A stretch of DNA of 64,000 bases, taken from JAGVPT01 sp963827085 (GTDB lineage: Bacteria > Bacteroidota > Ignavibacteria > UBA10030 > UBA8401). The stretch lies in contig CAWGZY010000002.1 of NCBI GenBank assembly GCA_963827085.1, forward strand, positions 1 to 64,000, given 5' to 3'. The notes under the pieces were generated by a model that was given only the letters and a program-made list of their open reading frames with translations, made no database searches and was not told where the DNA came from. This document shows positions 16,675 to 25,752 of the stretch, one piece after another (position 1 is the stretch's first letter; every line of letters begins with the position of its first letter). The position numbers and the translations under genes were made by a program.

Positions 16675-17250
16675 TTACTTTCTGCTCCCCGGTTTCACCG
16701 CGGGGGTTCCCAGCTTGCACAGCGGACAGGATTCGGGGGTGTATGTTACGACGTCCATTTGAAGAACAGAGAATGTCTTAGCATTAAATGTCGTTGTACC
16801 GCTGCTGCGGTCGACAATGTAACCGACGCCGGCCAATGTCGCGCCTGCTTTCTCAACAAGCTGGATAATTTCTTTTACCGAGCCGCCGGTCGTTACAACG
16901 TCTTCGACAGCGAGAACCCGTTCCCCTTTCTTTATTCCAAATCCGCGGCGCAAGCTCATGACGCCGTTCTCCCGTTCAGCAAAAATTGTCCGCGCCTCCA
17001 ACATTCTGCCGACTTCAGTCCCTACTACAATCCCGCCAATTGCCGGCGAGATCACCAATTCAATTTCGCTGTCCTCGAAATGTTTTGCGATCTCTCCGGA
17101 AAACAAATGGAGATATTGAGGATACTGCAGAACTTTCGCACACTGAAAGTAGTGCGGGCTGTGCAGTCCCGAGGTGAGCAAAAAATGCCCGTCGAGAAGG
17201 GCGTCCGTTTCTCTGAAAATCTGGAGTATTTCTTCTTTCGGAAGTTTCAT
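16675..17250 (-). CDS. pyrE: Orotate phosphoribosyltransferase
   Basis: Converts orotate and PRPP to orotidine 5'-monophosphate in de novo pyrimidine synthesis. The PRPP-binding motif VLAVEDVVTTGGS is at residues 112-124, and TSGLHSPHYFQCAKVLQYP near the N-terminus is the usual OPRTase substrate region. The 191-residue length is normal for the stand-alone enzyme. It heads a minus-strand operon (pyrE, mscS, NUDIX), with the HAD and pyrimidine phosphorylase genes further downstream, giving the run a pyrimidine flavour. The start lies 82 nt after the TPR gene. Confidence 0.94.
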   Translation of the reverse strand: MKLPKEEILQIFRETDALLDGHFLLTSGLHSPHYFQCAKVLQYPQYLHLFSGEIAKHFEDSEIELVISPAIGGIVVGTEVGRMLEARTIFAERENGVMSLRRGFGIKKGERVLAVEDVVTTGGSVKEIIQLVEKAGATLAGVGYIVDRSSGTTTFNAKTFSVLQMDVVTYTPESCPLCKLGTPAVKPGSRK

Positions 17251-17332
17251 ATGTAAAGATAAATTACAATTGAATTTTTAAAAACTCGCTAACAATCTTT
17301 CACTTTTCACCTTTAACTTTTCACTCTACAAA

Positions 17333-17659
17333 CTACCATTCATCCTCAATATCTTCCAGCTCTTCTTCCATTTCCGTTTTTGCATGAATGTCGTTCGTCT
17401 CGACCGCAAGTTCTATTCCTTGACGGTAGATTGTTTTTGCTTTGGCAGTGCTATTGACTTTGCAGTAGAGCCGCCCTAATTGGTGATATGCCGCGAGATA
17501 CTTCGGGTCGCGTTGAATCAATTCTTGGAACTCTCGAATTGCACCCGCTGTCTCTCCAAGGCTGACGTATTCCAACGCCAGAGCATACCGGGAAAAAGAG
17601 TCATCAGGATTCTTCCTAAGAAGTTCGGTGAGAGCTTTGATGCGTTCCTGATTTGTCAT
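17333..17659 (-). CDS. Small tetratricopeptide-repeat protein
   Basis: A 108-residue all-helical protein with about two and a half TPR units: PDDSFSRYALALEYVSLGE, PKYLAAYHQLGRLYCKVNS, and a third that ends in an acidic tail (EMEEELEDIEDEW). No signal peptide, so cytosolic. TPR units mediate protein-protein contacts; the partner is unknown. It is 17 nt after the pterin dehydratase gene on the same strand. Confidence 0.8.
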   Translation of the reverse strand: MTNQERIKALTELLRKNPDDSFSRYALALEYVSLGETAGAIREFQELIQRDPKYLAAYHQLGRLYCKVNSTAKAKTIYRQGIELAVETNDIHAKTEMEEELEDIEDEW

Positions 17660-17676
17660 CCGTTCAACGACGTTAT

Positions 17677-17955
17677 TTATTTGAGTGCATTTATTTGTCC
17701 AGCGAGAGCAAAATCCTTCTCGGTAAGGCCCCCCGCGCTGTGTGTGGAAAGGCTCAGAATCACTTTATTCCACCGGATGTCAATATCTGGATGATGATTC
17801 ATTTTTTCCGCGAGAAGTGCAACCGATTGCACAAATCCCATGGCGCGCGCAAAATCCTTATGGATAAATATTTTCTGTATTTCACTTCCCCTGCGCTTCC
17901 ATCCCTTGGTCGAACGCAGCAAACCGGCAATTTGCTTTTCCGTCAACATTGCCAT
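17677..17955 (-). CDS. 4a-hydroxytetrahydrobiopterin dehydratase (pterin-4a-carbinolamine dehydratase)
   Basis: Dehydrates 4a-hydroxy-tetrahydropterin, the product of aromatic amino acid hydroxylases; some bacterial members have other roles such as in molybdopterin metabolism. With the start at 17955 the protein has 92 residues and a complete family motif: E50-x3-H54-H55-P56, W62, H72 and D81. AGGAGG at 17963-17968 lies 7 nt upstream of ATG 17955. A longer in-frame start at 18060 would overlap the radical SAM gene by 90 nt and is unlikely. No hydroxylase gene is nearby. Confidence 0.9.
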   Translation of the reverse strand: MAMLTEKQIAGLLRSTKGWKRRGSEIQKIFIHKDFARAMGFVQSVALLAEKMNHHPDIDIRWNKVILSLSTHSAGGLTEKDFALAGQINALK

Positions 17956-17968
17956 GCGATATCCTCCT

Positions 17969-18961
17969 TTATACTTCCACTTTAAACGGTTCCAGCCTGT
18001 CGCTGAAATCAGGCTTATAGTAATCCTGGCTCTCAAATTCCTGCGCCCACCCATTTTCAAAACCGAACGTATCCAACAGCCGCAATACTTTATCGTACTC
18101 GCTTTCGCGGATGCGGCGGTCGAGCAATTCTGTCGTCAACGCTTTGTGGGTAGGATAGTATTGAGACATCACGCTCAACGTCACGCGATTATCCAGTTCT
18201 TTCGCTATCCATCGAAGCGTCTCCTCCGACGATGCAATATCGTTCGGCAGAACGAGATGCCGGATGATCAATCCGCGTTTCACCAATCCGTCGCCGCCGT
18301 AGACGACGTCGCTGCCGACCTGCCGGTGCATTTCCTTGACGGCCGCGCGGGAAATCTTGGCGTATGATTTCACCCTAGAATATTTATAACCGAAATCGTC
18401 GTCGCTGTATTTTAAGTCCGGAAGATAAATATCGAAAATGCCGTCAAGGAGTTTCAGTACTTCGACAGAGTCGTAGGCATTGGTGTTGTAAATGAGCGGC
18501 AATTCCAATCCCTGAGGGATCGCAATCGAAAGAGCGCGAACGATCTGCGGAACGAAATGCGTCGGAGAAACGAAACCGATGGCATGGACGCCTTTGGCCT
18601 GAAGTTCAAGCATCATCCCTGCCATCCGCTCGAACGTCGTTTCATTCAACCGTTCCGTTTTCCAGTTCTGGCTGATTTGAAAATTCTGACAGTACACACA
18701 GCGCAGGTTGCAGTTGCCGAGGAAAATATTTCCGACCCCGTACGCTCCCCCTAGCGCGGGTTCCTCTCCGAAATGCTGGCAATACGATGAAACAATCGGA
18801 AGATAGCCGGAATAACACCGTGCAAGTTCGTTGTTGAGACGATTATTGCCGCAGTCATGCGGACAAATTGTGCATGACTGAAGCAGTGCCTCGAGCCGCT
18901 CCAATCGCCGTTGGAACTCGCCGGCCGCATACAGCGGAATGTACGATGGAATAAATTTCAT
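17969..18961 (-). CDS. Radical SAM protein, PflX-like
   Basis: Predicted [4Fe-4S]/S-adenosylmethionine radical enzyme of 330 residues, resembling the PflX group of putative pyruvate formate-lyase activating-enzyme homologues. The cluster motif is C84-x3-C88-x2-C91 (GNCNLRCVYCQNF). An N-terminal cysteine group (C30, C33, C37, C49) precedes it, as in this group. The barrel continues through IGFVSPTHFVPQI and LIYNTNAYDS. Substrate is unknown; no glycyl radical enzyme is adjacent. It lies 13 nt upstream of the pterin dehydratase, so the two, perhaps with the TPR gene, form an operon. Confidence 0.87.
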   Translation of the reverse strand: MKFIPSYIPLYAAGEFQRRLERLEALLQSCTICPHDCGNNRLNNELARCYSGYLPIVSSYCQHFGEEPALGGAYGVGNIFLGNCNLRCVYCQNFQISQNWKTERLNETTFERMAGMMLELQAKGVHAIGFVSPTHFVPQIVRALSIAIPQGLELPLIYNTNAYDSVEVLKLLDGIFDIYLPDLKYSDDDFGYKYSRVKSYAKISRAAVKEMHRQVGSDVVYGGDGLVKRGLIIRHLVLPNDIASSEETLRWIAKELDNRVTLSVMSQYYPTHKALTTELLDRRIRESEYDKVLRLLDTFGFENGWAQEFESQDYYKPDFSDRLEPFKVEV

Positions 18962-19045
18962 TCGCCTACTCTAGTGGTGAAACAATATAAAAAAAAATGG
19001 GAAGGAATTCCAGAGGAGATTATGGAACCGCTAAGACTCCAAGAG

Positions 19046-19390
19046 TTAGGAGAGAATAATCCTCTTTATGCCACCCTTAAAAATCGGAGTACTGAAGTTT
19101 ATCAGCAACCCCAGAAGACAACCAGTCGTCTTTAAGTAGGACAGTAATTGTGCGGAATGGATTGGAGCAAGCATTTCGACGGCTTTAAGTTCAACAATGA
19201 GCTGGCCGCCAATCAAAAAGTCCAATTTCCCATTGCCAACAATACTGTTTTTATAATTCACACCGACAATAACCTGGCGGGTAAACGGAATCTTGCGCAT
19301 GTTCATTTCAATCGAAAGCGCCTCTTCATACATCGATTCCAGAAATCCCGGGCCGAGCAGACGATGCACTTCAATCGCGGCTCCGATCAC
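19046..19390 (-). CDS. GxxExxY protein
   Basis: Small conserved protein of the GxxExxY family (function unknown, possibly nuclease-like in fold). The eponymous motif is G15-x2-E18-x2-Y21 (GPGFLESMY), followed by the typical LDFLIGGQLIVELKAV core. The 5' end is odd. The only in-frame start is GTG 19390, but family members usually begin about 16 residues earlier, and the translated upstream frame (NEPSNDLDDIAHR) fits that missing segment. A well-placed GGAGG and ATG occur upstream but in another frame, encoding 13 codons that end at a TGA overlapping the GTG. Either a one-base indel hit the start or a short leader couples translation. Confidence 0.8.
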   Translation of the reverse strand: MIGAAIEVHRLLGPGFLESMYEEALSIEMNMRKIPFTRQVIVGVNYKNSIVGNGKLDFLIGGQLIVELKAVEMLAPIHSAQLLSYLKTTGCLLGLLINFSTPIFKGGIKRIILS

Positions 19391-19464
19391 CCGATGAGCA
19401 ATATCATCAAGATCATTACTTGGTTCATTCGTACATCCTCCTTGGCGACCTTGGCGGTTCGCCT

Positions 19465-20661
19465 TTATATTTTCTTCAAAGCTTGTTCAAAATCCGAAAT
19501 CAGATCGTCGATCCCTTCGACACCTACGGAAATGCGGATCATTCCGGGAGTAACACCATGCTGCCGCAACTCCTTGTCCGACATGTTGACATGCGATGAA
19601 TAGACCGGAATGCTGACAAGCGTTTCTACGCCGCCGAGCGACATTGCATTCACAGCAACGTTGAGCGCATCGCACACTTTTACGGCAGCCTTCACGCCGC
19701 CGCGGACTTCGATCGTTACCACCCCGCCGAAGCCGGTCATTTGTTTTTTGGCAAGCGAATGGTGCGGATGAGATTCCAATCCGGGATAGATCGCGCGCAA
19801 TATTTTCGGATGTCGTTCCAATCGTTGCGCAAGCTTGAGTGCATTTTCATTCTGCCGCTGGACACGAAGCTCGAACGTTTTCAAGCTTCTAAAAAGCAGG
19901 TATGCCATAAACGGGTCGGCGCAACCGCCGAGATATTTCGCCGTTATTTTTATTTTGTCGATGATCGCTTGCGTGCTTACGACAACGCCCGCGAGAATGT
20001 CGCTGTGTCCCCCCAAATATTTGGTGGCGCTTTCCATGACGATGTCGACGCCGCCATCGAACGGCTTTTGGTTCAAACATGATGCAAAAGTATTGTCGAT
20101 CATCGTCAGGATTCGTGTGCCGTTTTTCTTTTCGGCATTTTTCACGTGTGCTACAATGCTCCCGATATCCACGATGTCGAGCGTGGGATTTGTCGGCGTC
20201 TCAAAGTAGACGAGCCTGGTCTTCTTTGTAATGCGTTTGTCAAGGCTTGAGAGATCCTTTGGGTCGACGTAATGTACGGCGATACCGCTGCCCGGCAGCG
20301 TATCGCGGAAGAATCGGTACGTGCCGCCGTACAATGCAGGCGTGCTGACTATTTCTTCACCGGCATGGACACATGCTAAAACGGTGGTGGAGATTGCTGC
20401 CATCCCCGATGCAAAGAGGGCCGCGGATTCCCCCTCCTCCATCAATGCGATTTTCTCCTCAACATCGTGTACGGTCGGATTGTGGTAGCGTGAATAGACA
20501 TAGACCGACGTATCGCCGTTGGCGTACCGTATCGCATCGTCGGAACTGTCGAATCGGTATGTTGACGTTTGATAGATCGGGAGCGAAACAGGGCCTTTGT
20601 ACGGATAAAGTTTTTTTCCGTGAATCGCTTTTGTCGCAAGCGAAAGTTTTTTACGGTTCAT
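19465..20661 (-). CDS. PLP-dependent transsulfuration enzyme (cystathionine synthase/lyase or methionine gamma-lyase type)
   Basis: Fold-type I PLP enzyme of the Cys/Met metabolism family, 398 residues. The PLP lysine is K214 in ESATKYLGGHSD; the phosphate loop SGMAA (85-89) and the YSRYHNPT segment (57-64) are also present. Members interconvert cysteine, homocysteine and cystathionine or degrade methionine; the sequence alone does not tell which. It precedes the GxxExxY gene on the same strand with a 74-nt gap. A class V aminotransferase resembling cysteine desulfurases lies upstream, so the two may share sulfur amino acid metabolism. Confidence 0.88.
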   Translation of the reverse strand: MNRKKLSLATKAIHGKKLYPYKGPVSLPIYQTSTYRFDSSDDAIRYANGDTSVYVYSRYHNPTVHDVEEKIALMEEGESAALFASGMAAISTTVLACVHAGEEIVSTPALYGGTYRFFRDTLPGSGIAVHYVDPKDLSSLDKRITKKTRLVYFETPTNPTLDIVDIGSIVAHVKNAEKKNGTRILTMIDNTFASCLNQKPFDGGVDIVMESATKYLGGHSDILAGVVVSTQAIIDKIKITAKYLGGCADPFMAYLLFRSLKTFELRVQRQNENALKLAQRLERHPKILRAIYPGLESHPHHSLAKKQMTGFGGVVTIEVRGGVKAAVKVCDALNVAVNAMSLGGVETLVSIPVYSSHVNMSDKELRQHGVTPGMIRISVGVEGIDDLISDFEQALKKI

Positions 20662-21044
20662 AGTTGGGACAATGTTTTGGTGAGAACTGGGATGAACGGC
20701 TTGAGATTAAAATTGAGTCTACCATGTTGCTGAAAAACACTTTTATGAGCCACTAAGTCGCGAAGGCACGAAATAATTTTAAACAAATCGCTATCTCAAC
20801 CGTTGATGATATTGACGGCAATAGTCTTTTACTTTTATTTCTTGGTGTCGTTGTGTCTTCTGCCGAAGGCATCTCCCAACGAGATCGCTTCGCGAACTTC
20901 GTGAGTGGCAAGCTGTATAGACTTTTTCATCATCCTGCTAATGCTTTTATCCTCTGTGGAACTCTGTGAATCTCGGTGCCACTCTGTGCCACAAAATTTC
21001 AGTTTCACAGAATAAGTCCGCAGCCGGGCTTTTCAGTCGTATTG
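20662..21044. other. Intergenic stretch with degenerate low-complexity repeats
   Basis: Two minus-strand genes flank it. It contains a short AAGTCGCGAAGGCACGAA tract resembling the CGCAAAG-type repeats at 30.05 and 60.7 kb, and a run of loosely repeated CTCTGTG/CTCGGTG units at about 20953-20990. No gene or RNA recognised. Confidence 0.4.
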
Positions 21045-22490
21045 TTAGATCGAAAAATATTTTCCAAACTCGTCGACCGTATCGGAACGGTAATATTCGC
21101 CGCGCTCTTTATTCAACAGGTACCCGCTGCGGTAATTTCCTTTCGCGATTGAGGAGAGTGCCTCGCACAGCACATCGATTTCTTCTTTGATATTATAGAT
21201 GCCGAAACTTGCACGAACAAAACCGGGAAGCGTTGATCGGTCCCGGGCGAGAATACGCTGCTCCATATCTTTCGATTCCTCATCATCAACATTGAGCAGA
21301 CATTTCACATACGGATGGGCGCAGAAACAGCCGTTGCGCGTTCCGATACCCCATTCGTAACTTAAGATTGCCGCGACGAGCGCATGGCTAAGGCTGTTGA
21401 CGTTGAATGTGATGACACCAAGCCGATCGTTAGAGTGCGCTACATCCTTGTCGCCATACAGCGAAACTCCCGGAATTTTCTTTAATTTTTCGAGCGCGTA
21501 GCGTGTCAACGACGCTTCATGTTCAATGATATCATTCCATCCGATCTTTTCAAGAATCCGGATTGCCTGCGCCAGGGCAACGGCACCGACGATATCCGGC
21601 GTACCGGCCTCTTCCTTGTCCGGCAAATCCGTCCAATACGCATTTTCCAGGTTCACAATATCCACTGTTCCGCCGCCGACGTACTCGGGGTCTCCTTCCT
21701 CGAACGTTTGGCGGCAGCCAACGAGCACGCCGACGCCGAACGGGGCGTACATTTTATGGGCCGAGAACGCAATATAGTCGAGATGTTCAGGATCGGCTTT
21801 CATCTTCATGTCAACACGGCGATGAGGTACGAGCTGGGCGGCATCGACCATGATCTTCGCTCCGATGTTGTGCGCCCATCGTGCGTACGTATGAACCGGG
21901 TTGATGAATCCAGTGACATTCGATGCACCGCTCACAGCGATCAATTTGATGTCCGACCCGTGGAGCGCGATTTTTTCTTTGAAATCTTTTTCGTCGATGC
22001 GGCCGTCAGGAGTAACGTCTACGTGAACAACATGGGCGACCTTCCGCCACGGCAGTTCGTTGGAATGATGCTCCATCACTGACGTCAGCACGACATCGCC
22101 GGGCTGGAAAGAAAACCGATGTGCAAGCTTGTTGATTGCTTCGGTGGTGTTCTTGCAGAACAGGACGACACTGTCGGAGAGGTCCGCGTTGACAAATTTG
22201 GCGATCGTATCGCGCGCTTCCTCAAAGACCCAGGAGGACAATTTAGACTTGAAACCCGTGCCGCGGTGAACGTTTGAATACCACTTCAGAAATTCGTTCA
22301 CCTTATCCGTGATGATCGAGATTGTCGGCGTGCTGGCGGCGTTGTCGAGGTTGATGTACGGCCTGCGCACTCCGCCAAGGAGCGGAATTTCCTCATTTAT
22401 TCCGACAATATATTTTCGGATCGTTTGGATAGTAATTTCATCACCGTCCACTTTCCGAAAAGGCTCCGGCATTCCAACGGCTATGGTCAT
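21045..22490 (-). CDS. Class V aminotransferase, cysteine-desulfurase-like (SufS/Csd related)
   Basis: PLP enzyme of 481 residues, longer than the usual 400 because of an N-terminal extension of about 40 and insertions. The PLP lysine is K246 in FSAHKMYAP; the HHSNELPW segment (about 141-148) is characteristic. In place of the SufS RxGxxCA active-site loop it has RNGCFCAHPY, so a candidate sulfur-accepting cysteine is present. It could be a cysteine desulfurase or another class V enzyme. No suf/isc scaffold genes are adjacent, so I would not assign it to cluster assembly. Confidence 0.82.
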   Translation of the reverse strand: MTIAVGMPEPFRKVDGDEITIQTIRKYIVGINEEIPLLGGVRRPYINLDNAASTPTISIITDKVNEFLKWYSNVHRGTGFKSKLSSWVFEEARDTIAKFVNADLSDSVVLFCKNTTEAINKLAHRFSFQPGDVVLTSVMEHHSNELPWRKVAHVVHVDVTPDGRIDEKDFKEKIALHGSDIKLIAVSGASNVTGFINPVHTYARWAHNIGAKIMVDAAQLVPHRRVDMKMKADPEHLDYIAFSAHKMYAPFGVGVLVGCRQTFEEGDPEYVGGGTVDIVNLENAYWTDLPDKEEAGTPDIVGAVALAQAIRILEKIGWNDIIEHEASLTRYALEKLKKIPGVSLYGDKDVAHSNDRLGVITFNVNSLSHALVAAILSYEWGIGTRNGCFCAHPYVKCLLNVDDEESKDMEQRILARDRSTLPGFVRASFGIYNIKEEIDVLCEALSSIAKGNYRSGYLLNKERGEYYRSDTVDEFGKYFSI

Positions 22491-22571
22491 AAGGCTGCTT
22501 CTCCTCGGTGTTTACTCTCTCAGCAAAGTACTTTTTTTGATGCGCAAGGTCAAGGGAATGGTGCTGATGGG

Positions 22572-22645
22572 ATGTCGGACACCTTGCCAATTTATCGTAT
22601 CAAATGTTTCGACATATACTGATTTACCGATAAGGTGTCCGACAT
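22572..22645. repeat. 14-bp perfect inverted repeat (ATGTCGGACACCTT)
   Basis: ATGTCGGACACCTT at 22572-22585 pairs exactly with AAGGTGTCCGACAT at 22632-22645; the 46-nt loop is AT-rich. The right arm abuts the stop codon of the HXXEE gene. No U-tract, so it is not a classic terminator; a small repetitive element is a possibility. Confidence 0.6.
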
Positions 22646-23215
22646 CTACAAAACTTTTGCCATCCACTCCCCGCCAAAATGCAGAGTCCATGCAACAGGA
22701 CCGTAGACCAAGAGTGCCGCGGCGAACAGCGACATGAATTCGCGCGGTGTGAGGTACTGTTCCCGGTACGCTCTTCGGAAGACATAGAGCGAAAAAGGAA
22801 GATTGAGGCAAACGGCGGTGATGACTCCGGGATTGTATTGTCTCATCCTGACCGAAGCGGCAATATGCGGGATAAAGACGTTCAGCAATACGATCGCTTG
22901 AAGGAGAAAGAGAAGATACAATTTTTTACTCCGCTTCTCTCCATCGACACAAACTATCGCCACGATGAACGGCACTACCGTAGCAAGCAAAAGTGAAAGA
23001 AGAAGCTGCGTTGGAGTAAAGTGAATGTCAATCGCGATCGGCAGACTCTCTTTGATGATGGGCAAGTTAGCCATCACCCACGTCGGCATCGTCAAGGCTT
23101 CTTCGATGTTGTGCAGTGTGAGAACGATCGGAATGAGCCAGAGCATCTGTTTGAACGTCAACGATCGGTCTATGGCGCGGACAAAATTATTCATCAGCTG
23201 AATGCCGAAATTCAA
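22646..23215 (-). CDS. HXXEE-domain integral membrane protein
   Basis: Polytopic membrane protein (about five hydrophobic segments) with the name-giving motif H35-N-I-E38-E39 in the first membrane segment. The family is predicted to be a membrane enzyme, but no activity is established. TTG at 23215 overlaps the TGA of the phosphoesterase gene (TTGA), suggesting coupled translation; ATG 23194 (residue 8) is an alternative start without a clear ribosome binding site. Confidence 0.78.
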   Translation of the reverse strand: MNFGIQLMNNFVRAIDRSLTFKQMLWLIPIVLTLHNIEEALTMPTWVMANLPIIKESLPIAIDIHFTPTQLLLSLLLATVVPFIVAIVCVDGEKRSKKLYLLFLLQAIVLLNVFIPHIAASVRMRQYNPGVITAVCLNLPFSLYVFRRAYREQYLTPREFMSLFAAALLVYGPVAWTLHFGGEWMAKVL

Positions 23216-25611
23216 TCATCGTCGTCGCGGTCTCCGGTTAGGATGAAGGTGCTGTGAACCGGTGCGGGCATTTCGGAGGCTGCGCCTTTCACCGATTTCC
23301 AGATGATCTCGTTGAATTCATTGTCGGGAACCCGGTCTTCCCTGGAAAGATTGAACGCTTCCATTCTCTCCTGCCCGAATGCTCCAAGCGCATTCTTCTC
23401 CTGAAGGTCGATAATGTTTTTCCGGGCAATGAACGGAGTTATATCGAGGGAAGGTGAGAATGAAGCAAACATCGGCGTCGCGCTTGCATCATACTGGCTC
23501 ATCGGCGGAATGCCGAGAATCAATTCCATCGTGCGAAGCATGCCGGATGTGGAATACATCGTATGGTCGACGTAATGCCTTTTTGTGTACGGGCTCACGA
23601 CGAGCGCAATCGAACGATGAGCGTCGACATGGTCGGGCCCGTTCTGCGCATCATCTTCGAGGACGAAGACGGCCGATTCTTTCCAGAACCTGCTGTGTGA
23701 AATTCGCTCAACGATTATTCCGAGAGCCCGGTCATTCTGTGCAACCATCGCACGCGGTGAGAGAGAACCCTTCCTCGTTCCCGCAGTATGGTCGTTCGGC
23801 AATTTGATAATCTGAAATTGGGGCAGCGAATCGCCCGTATCGTACGCATCGAATTCTTTTAACCACGCATCCGCGCGCTTCACGTCAGAGTAGTCTAAAT
23901 CCCATCCCCGGTAGCTTGGCGACGTCTTCGTCAGCAACCCGGAGGCCTTCACGCGCGAAGATCCGTTTGCAGTATCCTCATCATCAACAAACTCGCCATA
24001 GTTTCTGAGCGAGACATTGTGCCTGACACAATCGTCCCAAATATATCCATTGCTCGGGCTTGTGATACCATCCTTTTCGTAAACATACTCCCCGCCGCGT
24101 CCTCCGTAGAATGTCGGCCATGTTTTCTCAACAAAATCTGTGGCGTACGCTGCCATCGACCAATTGTGTCCATCAGCGCTGACTTCGGCATCTTCATAAT
24201 AATTGTCGAGCAGTGCAAACTCCTCAGCCAACGCGTGATGATTCGGTGTAACATCCCGCCCAAAAAGGCAAAGCGCCGAATCACCGTTCCCTTGCGGCAA
24301 ATCGCCGAAGACCTGGTCGTACGTCCGATTTTCTTTGATGACGTAAAAGACATGTTTGATAGGAGACCGGGTTGTCCGCGATTTTGCAATAGGGTTCTCT
24401 TCGTCCCAGGTCTGAGCAGAATGCGTCCGTGTGAGCGGCGTGTTTTGGAAAACTTGAGCGGAGTATTTCGCCAAATCTTCTTTGCTTGGAGCAGGAATGA
24501 ACGACAGTGTCCCTACCAGCAAGCTGGCAATGTACTCGTGGTGCGGGTTCGCCTTCGATATCATTCCTTTCCCGTTTGCGACAAGGAGGAGATTATCGAC
24601 GCAGCGGACAACCGTCGGATACCATCCGGTGGGGATAAATCCTTTCGATCGGCTCTTGCCGAACTGTTCAACATCGATCACCGCCAGAAAATTATTGTCG
24701 GCATTAGCGACATATAATGTCGAGTTATCGGGGGAAAGCGCGAGTGAATTCGGCGTACTGCCGTTCAGCGCGCCGGGCGAAACCGATGTAGAAATCGTTT
24801 CAATAACCTTCATTGCATCAAGGCCGATGACTGATACCGAATTGAAGTTTGCATTTGCCACAAAGAGCCGCTTGCCGTCCTTTGTCTGAACCATTTCATT
24901 CGGATGGTCGCCAACAGAGATGAATTTCTTTGCGGTCATCGAATCGGCATCCACGACGGCGACCTCGGATCCCCCCCACATGCTGACAAACACGAGATGC
25001 CGCTTTTCATCGATCAAACAGGAATACAGTGGCTGCGAAAATGCAAGTACCCCCAAGATTTTGCCGCTGGTCAGATCGATTTTATAGAGCGAGTTATTCC
25101 CTTTTGTCACAACATAAAGGAGGGAATTGCCGTTGTCTATTATTATGTCAGTTGGCGAGATATCCTGCTGAGGAAATGGTTTGCCAAGTTCAATGGTGCG
25201 GAGATAAGAAGCGGAATCGTGTTCAAACGCATATTCATGTATCCCGTTGTCGTTTCCTGCCGAGACGAAAATCCTGTTTCCCTGGCCATTGAAACGGATT
25301 CCCATCCACGATTTTTTGATCGGCAATGTCTGGACGAGACGCTGCGCGTCGATATCGACAAGCGAGATGGTCTGCTTCCCTTCACCGCTGTTCACGATCG
25401 CAGCAAACTTCCCGTCGGGCGATACCTGCATTCCTAACGGAAGGTCGCCAAGATCGATTGACGATCCCGCGGGGGAAAGAATCCATCCGTTTGGCAAGAG
25501 CGTTCTGCCGTCGTCCATCTTTCCGGGGAGCTGCTGAACACTACTTGTCGGAATCGTTGAACAAGATGCGACAAGAAAAGCTACGAACAAAACGGCTGAA
25601 AGGTTTCTCAT
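23212..25611 (-). CDS. Lipoprotein with YncE-like beta-propeller and phosphoesterase domain
   Basis: A 799-residue envelope protein. The N-terminus is a lipoprotein signal (LVAS-C17). Residues about 40-400 form a YVTN/YncE-type propeller (PNEMVQTKDGKRLFVANANF; TPNSLALSPDNSTLYVANAD). Residues about 415-780 are a phosphoesterase-family domain (HVFYVIKENRTYDQVFGD; HNWSMAAYATDFVEKTWP; VFVLEDDAQNGPDHVDAHRS), related to phospholipase C/acid phosphatase enzymes of the alkaline phosphatase superfamily. Substrate is unknown. I start at ATG 25611, since the GTG at 25617 adds only two residues. The stop overlaps the HXXEE gene start. Confidence 0.87.
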   Translation of the reverse strand: MRNLSAVLFVAFLVASCSTIPTSSVQQLPGKMDDGRTLLPNGWILSPAGSSIDLGDLPLGMQVSPDGKFAAIVNSGEGKQTISLVDIDAQRLVQTLPIKKSWMGIRFNGQGNRIFVSAGNDNGIHEYAFEHDSASYLRTIELGKPFPQQDISPTDIIIDNGNSLLYVVTKGNNSLYKIDLTSGKILGVLAFSQPLYSCLIDEKRHLVFVSMWGGSEVAVVDADSMTAKKFISVGDHPNEMVQTKDGKRLFVANANFNSVSVIGLDAMKVIETISTSVSPGALNGSTPNSLALSPDNSTLYVANADNNFLAVIDVEQFGKSRSKGFIPTGWYPTVVRCVDNLLLVANGKGMISKANPHHEYIASLLVGTLSFIPAPSKEDLAKYSAQVFQNTPLTRTHSAQTWDEENPIAKSRTTRSPIKHVFYVIKENRTYDQVFGDLPQGNGDSALCLFGRDVTPNHHALAEEFALLDNYYEDAEVSADGHNWSMAAYATDFVEKTWPTFYGGRGGEYVYEKDGITSPSNGYIWDDCVRHNVSLRNYGEFVDDEDTANGSSRVKASGLLTKTSPSYRGWDLDYSDVKRADAWLKEFDAYDTGDSLPQFQIIKLPNDHTAGTRKGSLSPRAMVAQNDRALGIIVERISHSRFWKESAVFVLEDDAQNGPDHVDAHRSIALVVSPYTKRHYVDHTMYSTSGMLRTMELILGIPPMSQYDASATPMFASFSPSLDITPFIARKNIIDLQEKNALGAFGQERMEAFNLSREDRVPDNEFNEIIWKSVKGAASEMPAPVHSTFILTGDRDDDD

Positions 25612-25668
25612 AGTCACTCGATGTAAGTTATTGAAGAACCCGAATTACAAACAGAAACGCCTGTATAA

Positions 25669-25690
25669 TCCAAAAAGTACGGCTCGCACA
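25669..25690. repeat. Left fragment of dispersed repeat copy B
   Basis: Resembles 12035-12052 of copy A (TCCAAAA-GTAYGGCTCGC, 17 of 19 positions with one gap). The matching right-hand part of the repeat begins at about 26968, on the other side of the IS110 element. Confidence 0.45.
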
Positions 25691-25752
25691 TCACGCAAAT
25701 TGATTCTAAAACAGAGTCTTCGCGCCTTTTCCCGAAGATACTGTATTAAAAG

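Noticed and set aside
17956..18060. N-terminal extension of the pterin dehydratase
   Set aside because: It would overlap the radical SAM gene by 90 nt and ignore a perfect AGGAGG in front of ATG 17955.
20953..20990. CRISPR-like short repeats (CTCTGTG units)
   Set aside because: The units are short, degenerate and directly adjacent without spacers of constant length; no cas genes in the window.
22512..22811. Minus-strand frame of 99 codons across the inverted repeat
   Set aside because: It overlaps the HXXEE gene in another frame and crosses the hairpin; no family resemblance.
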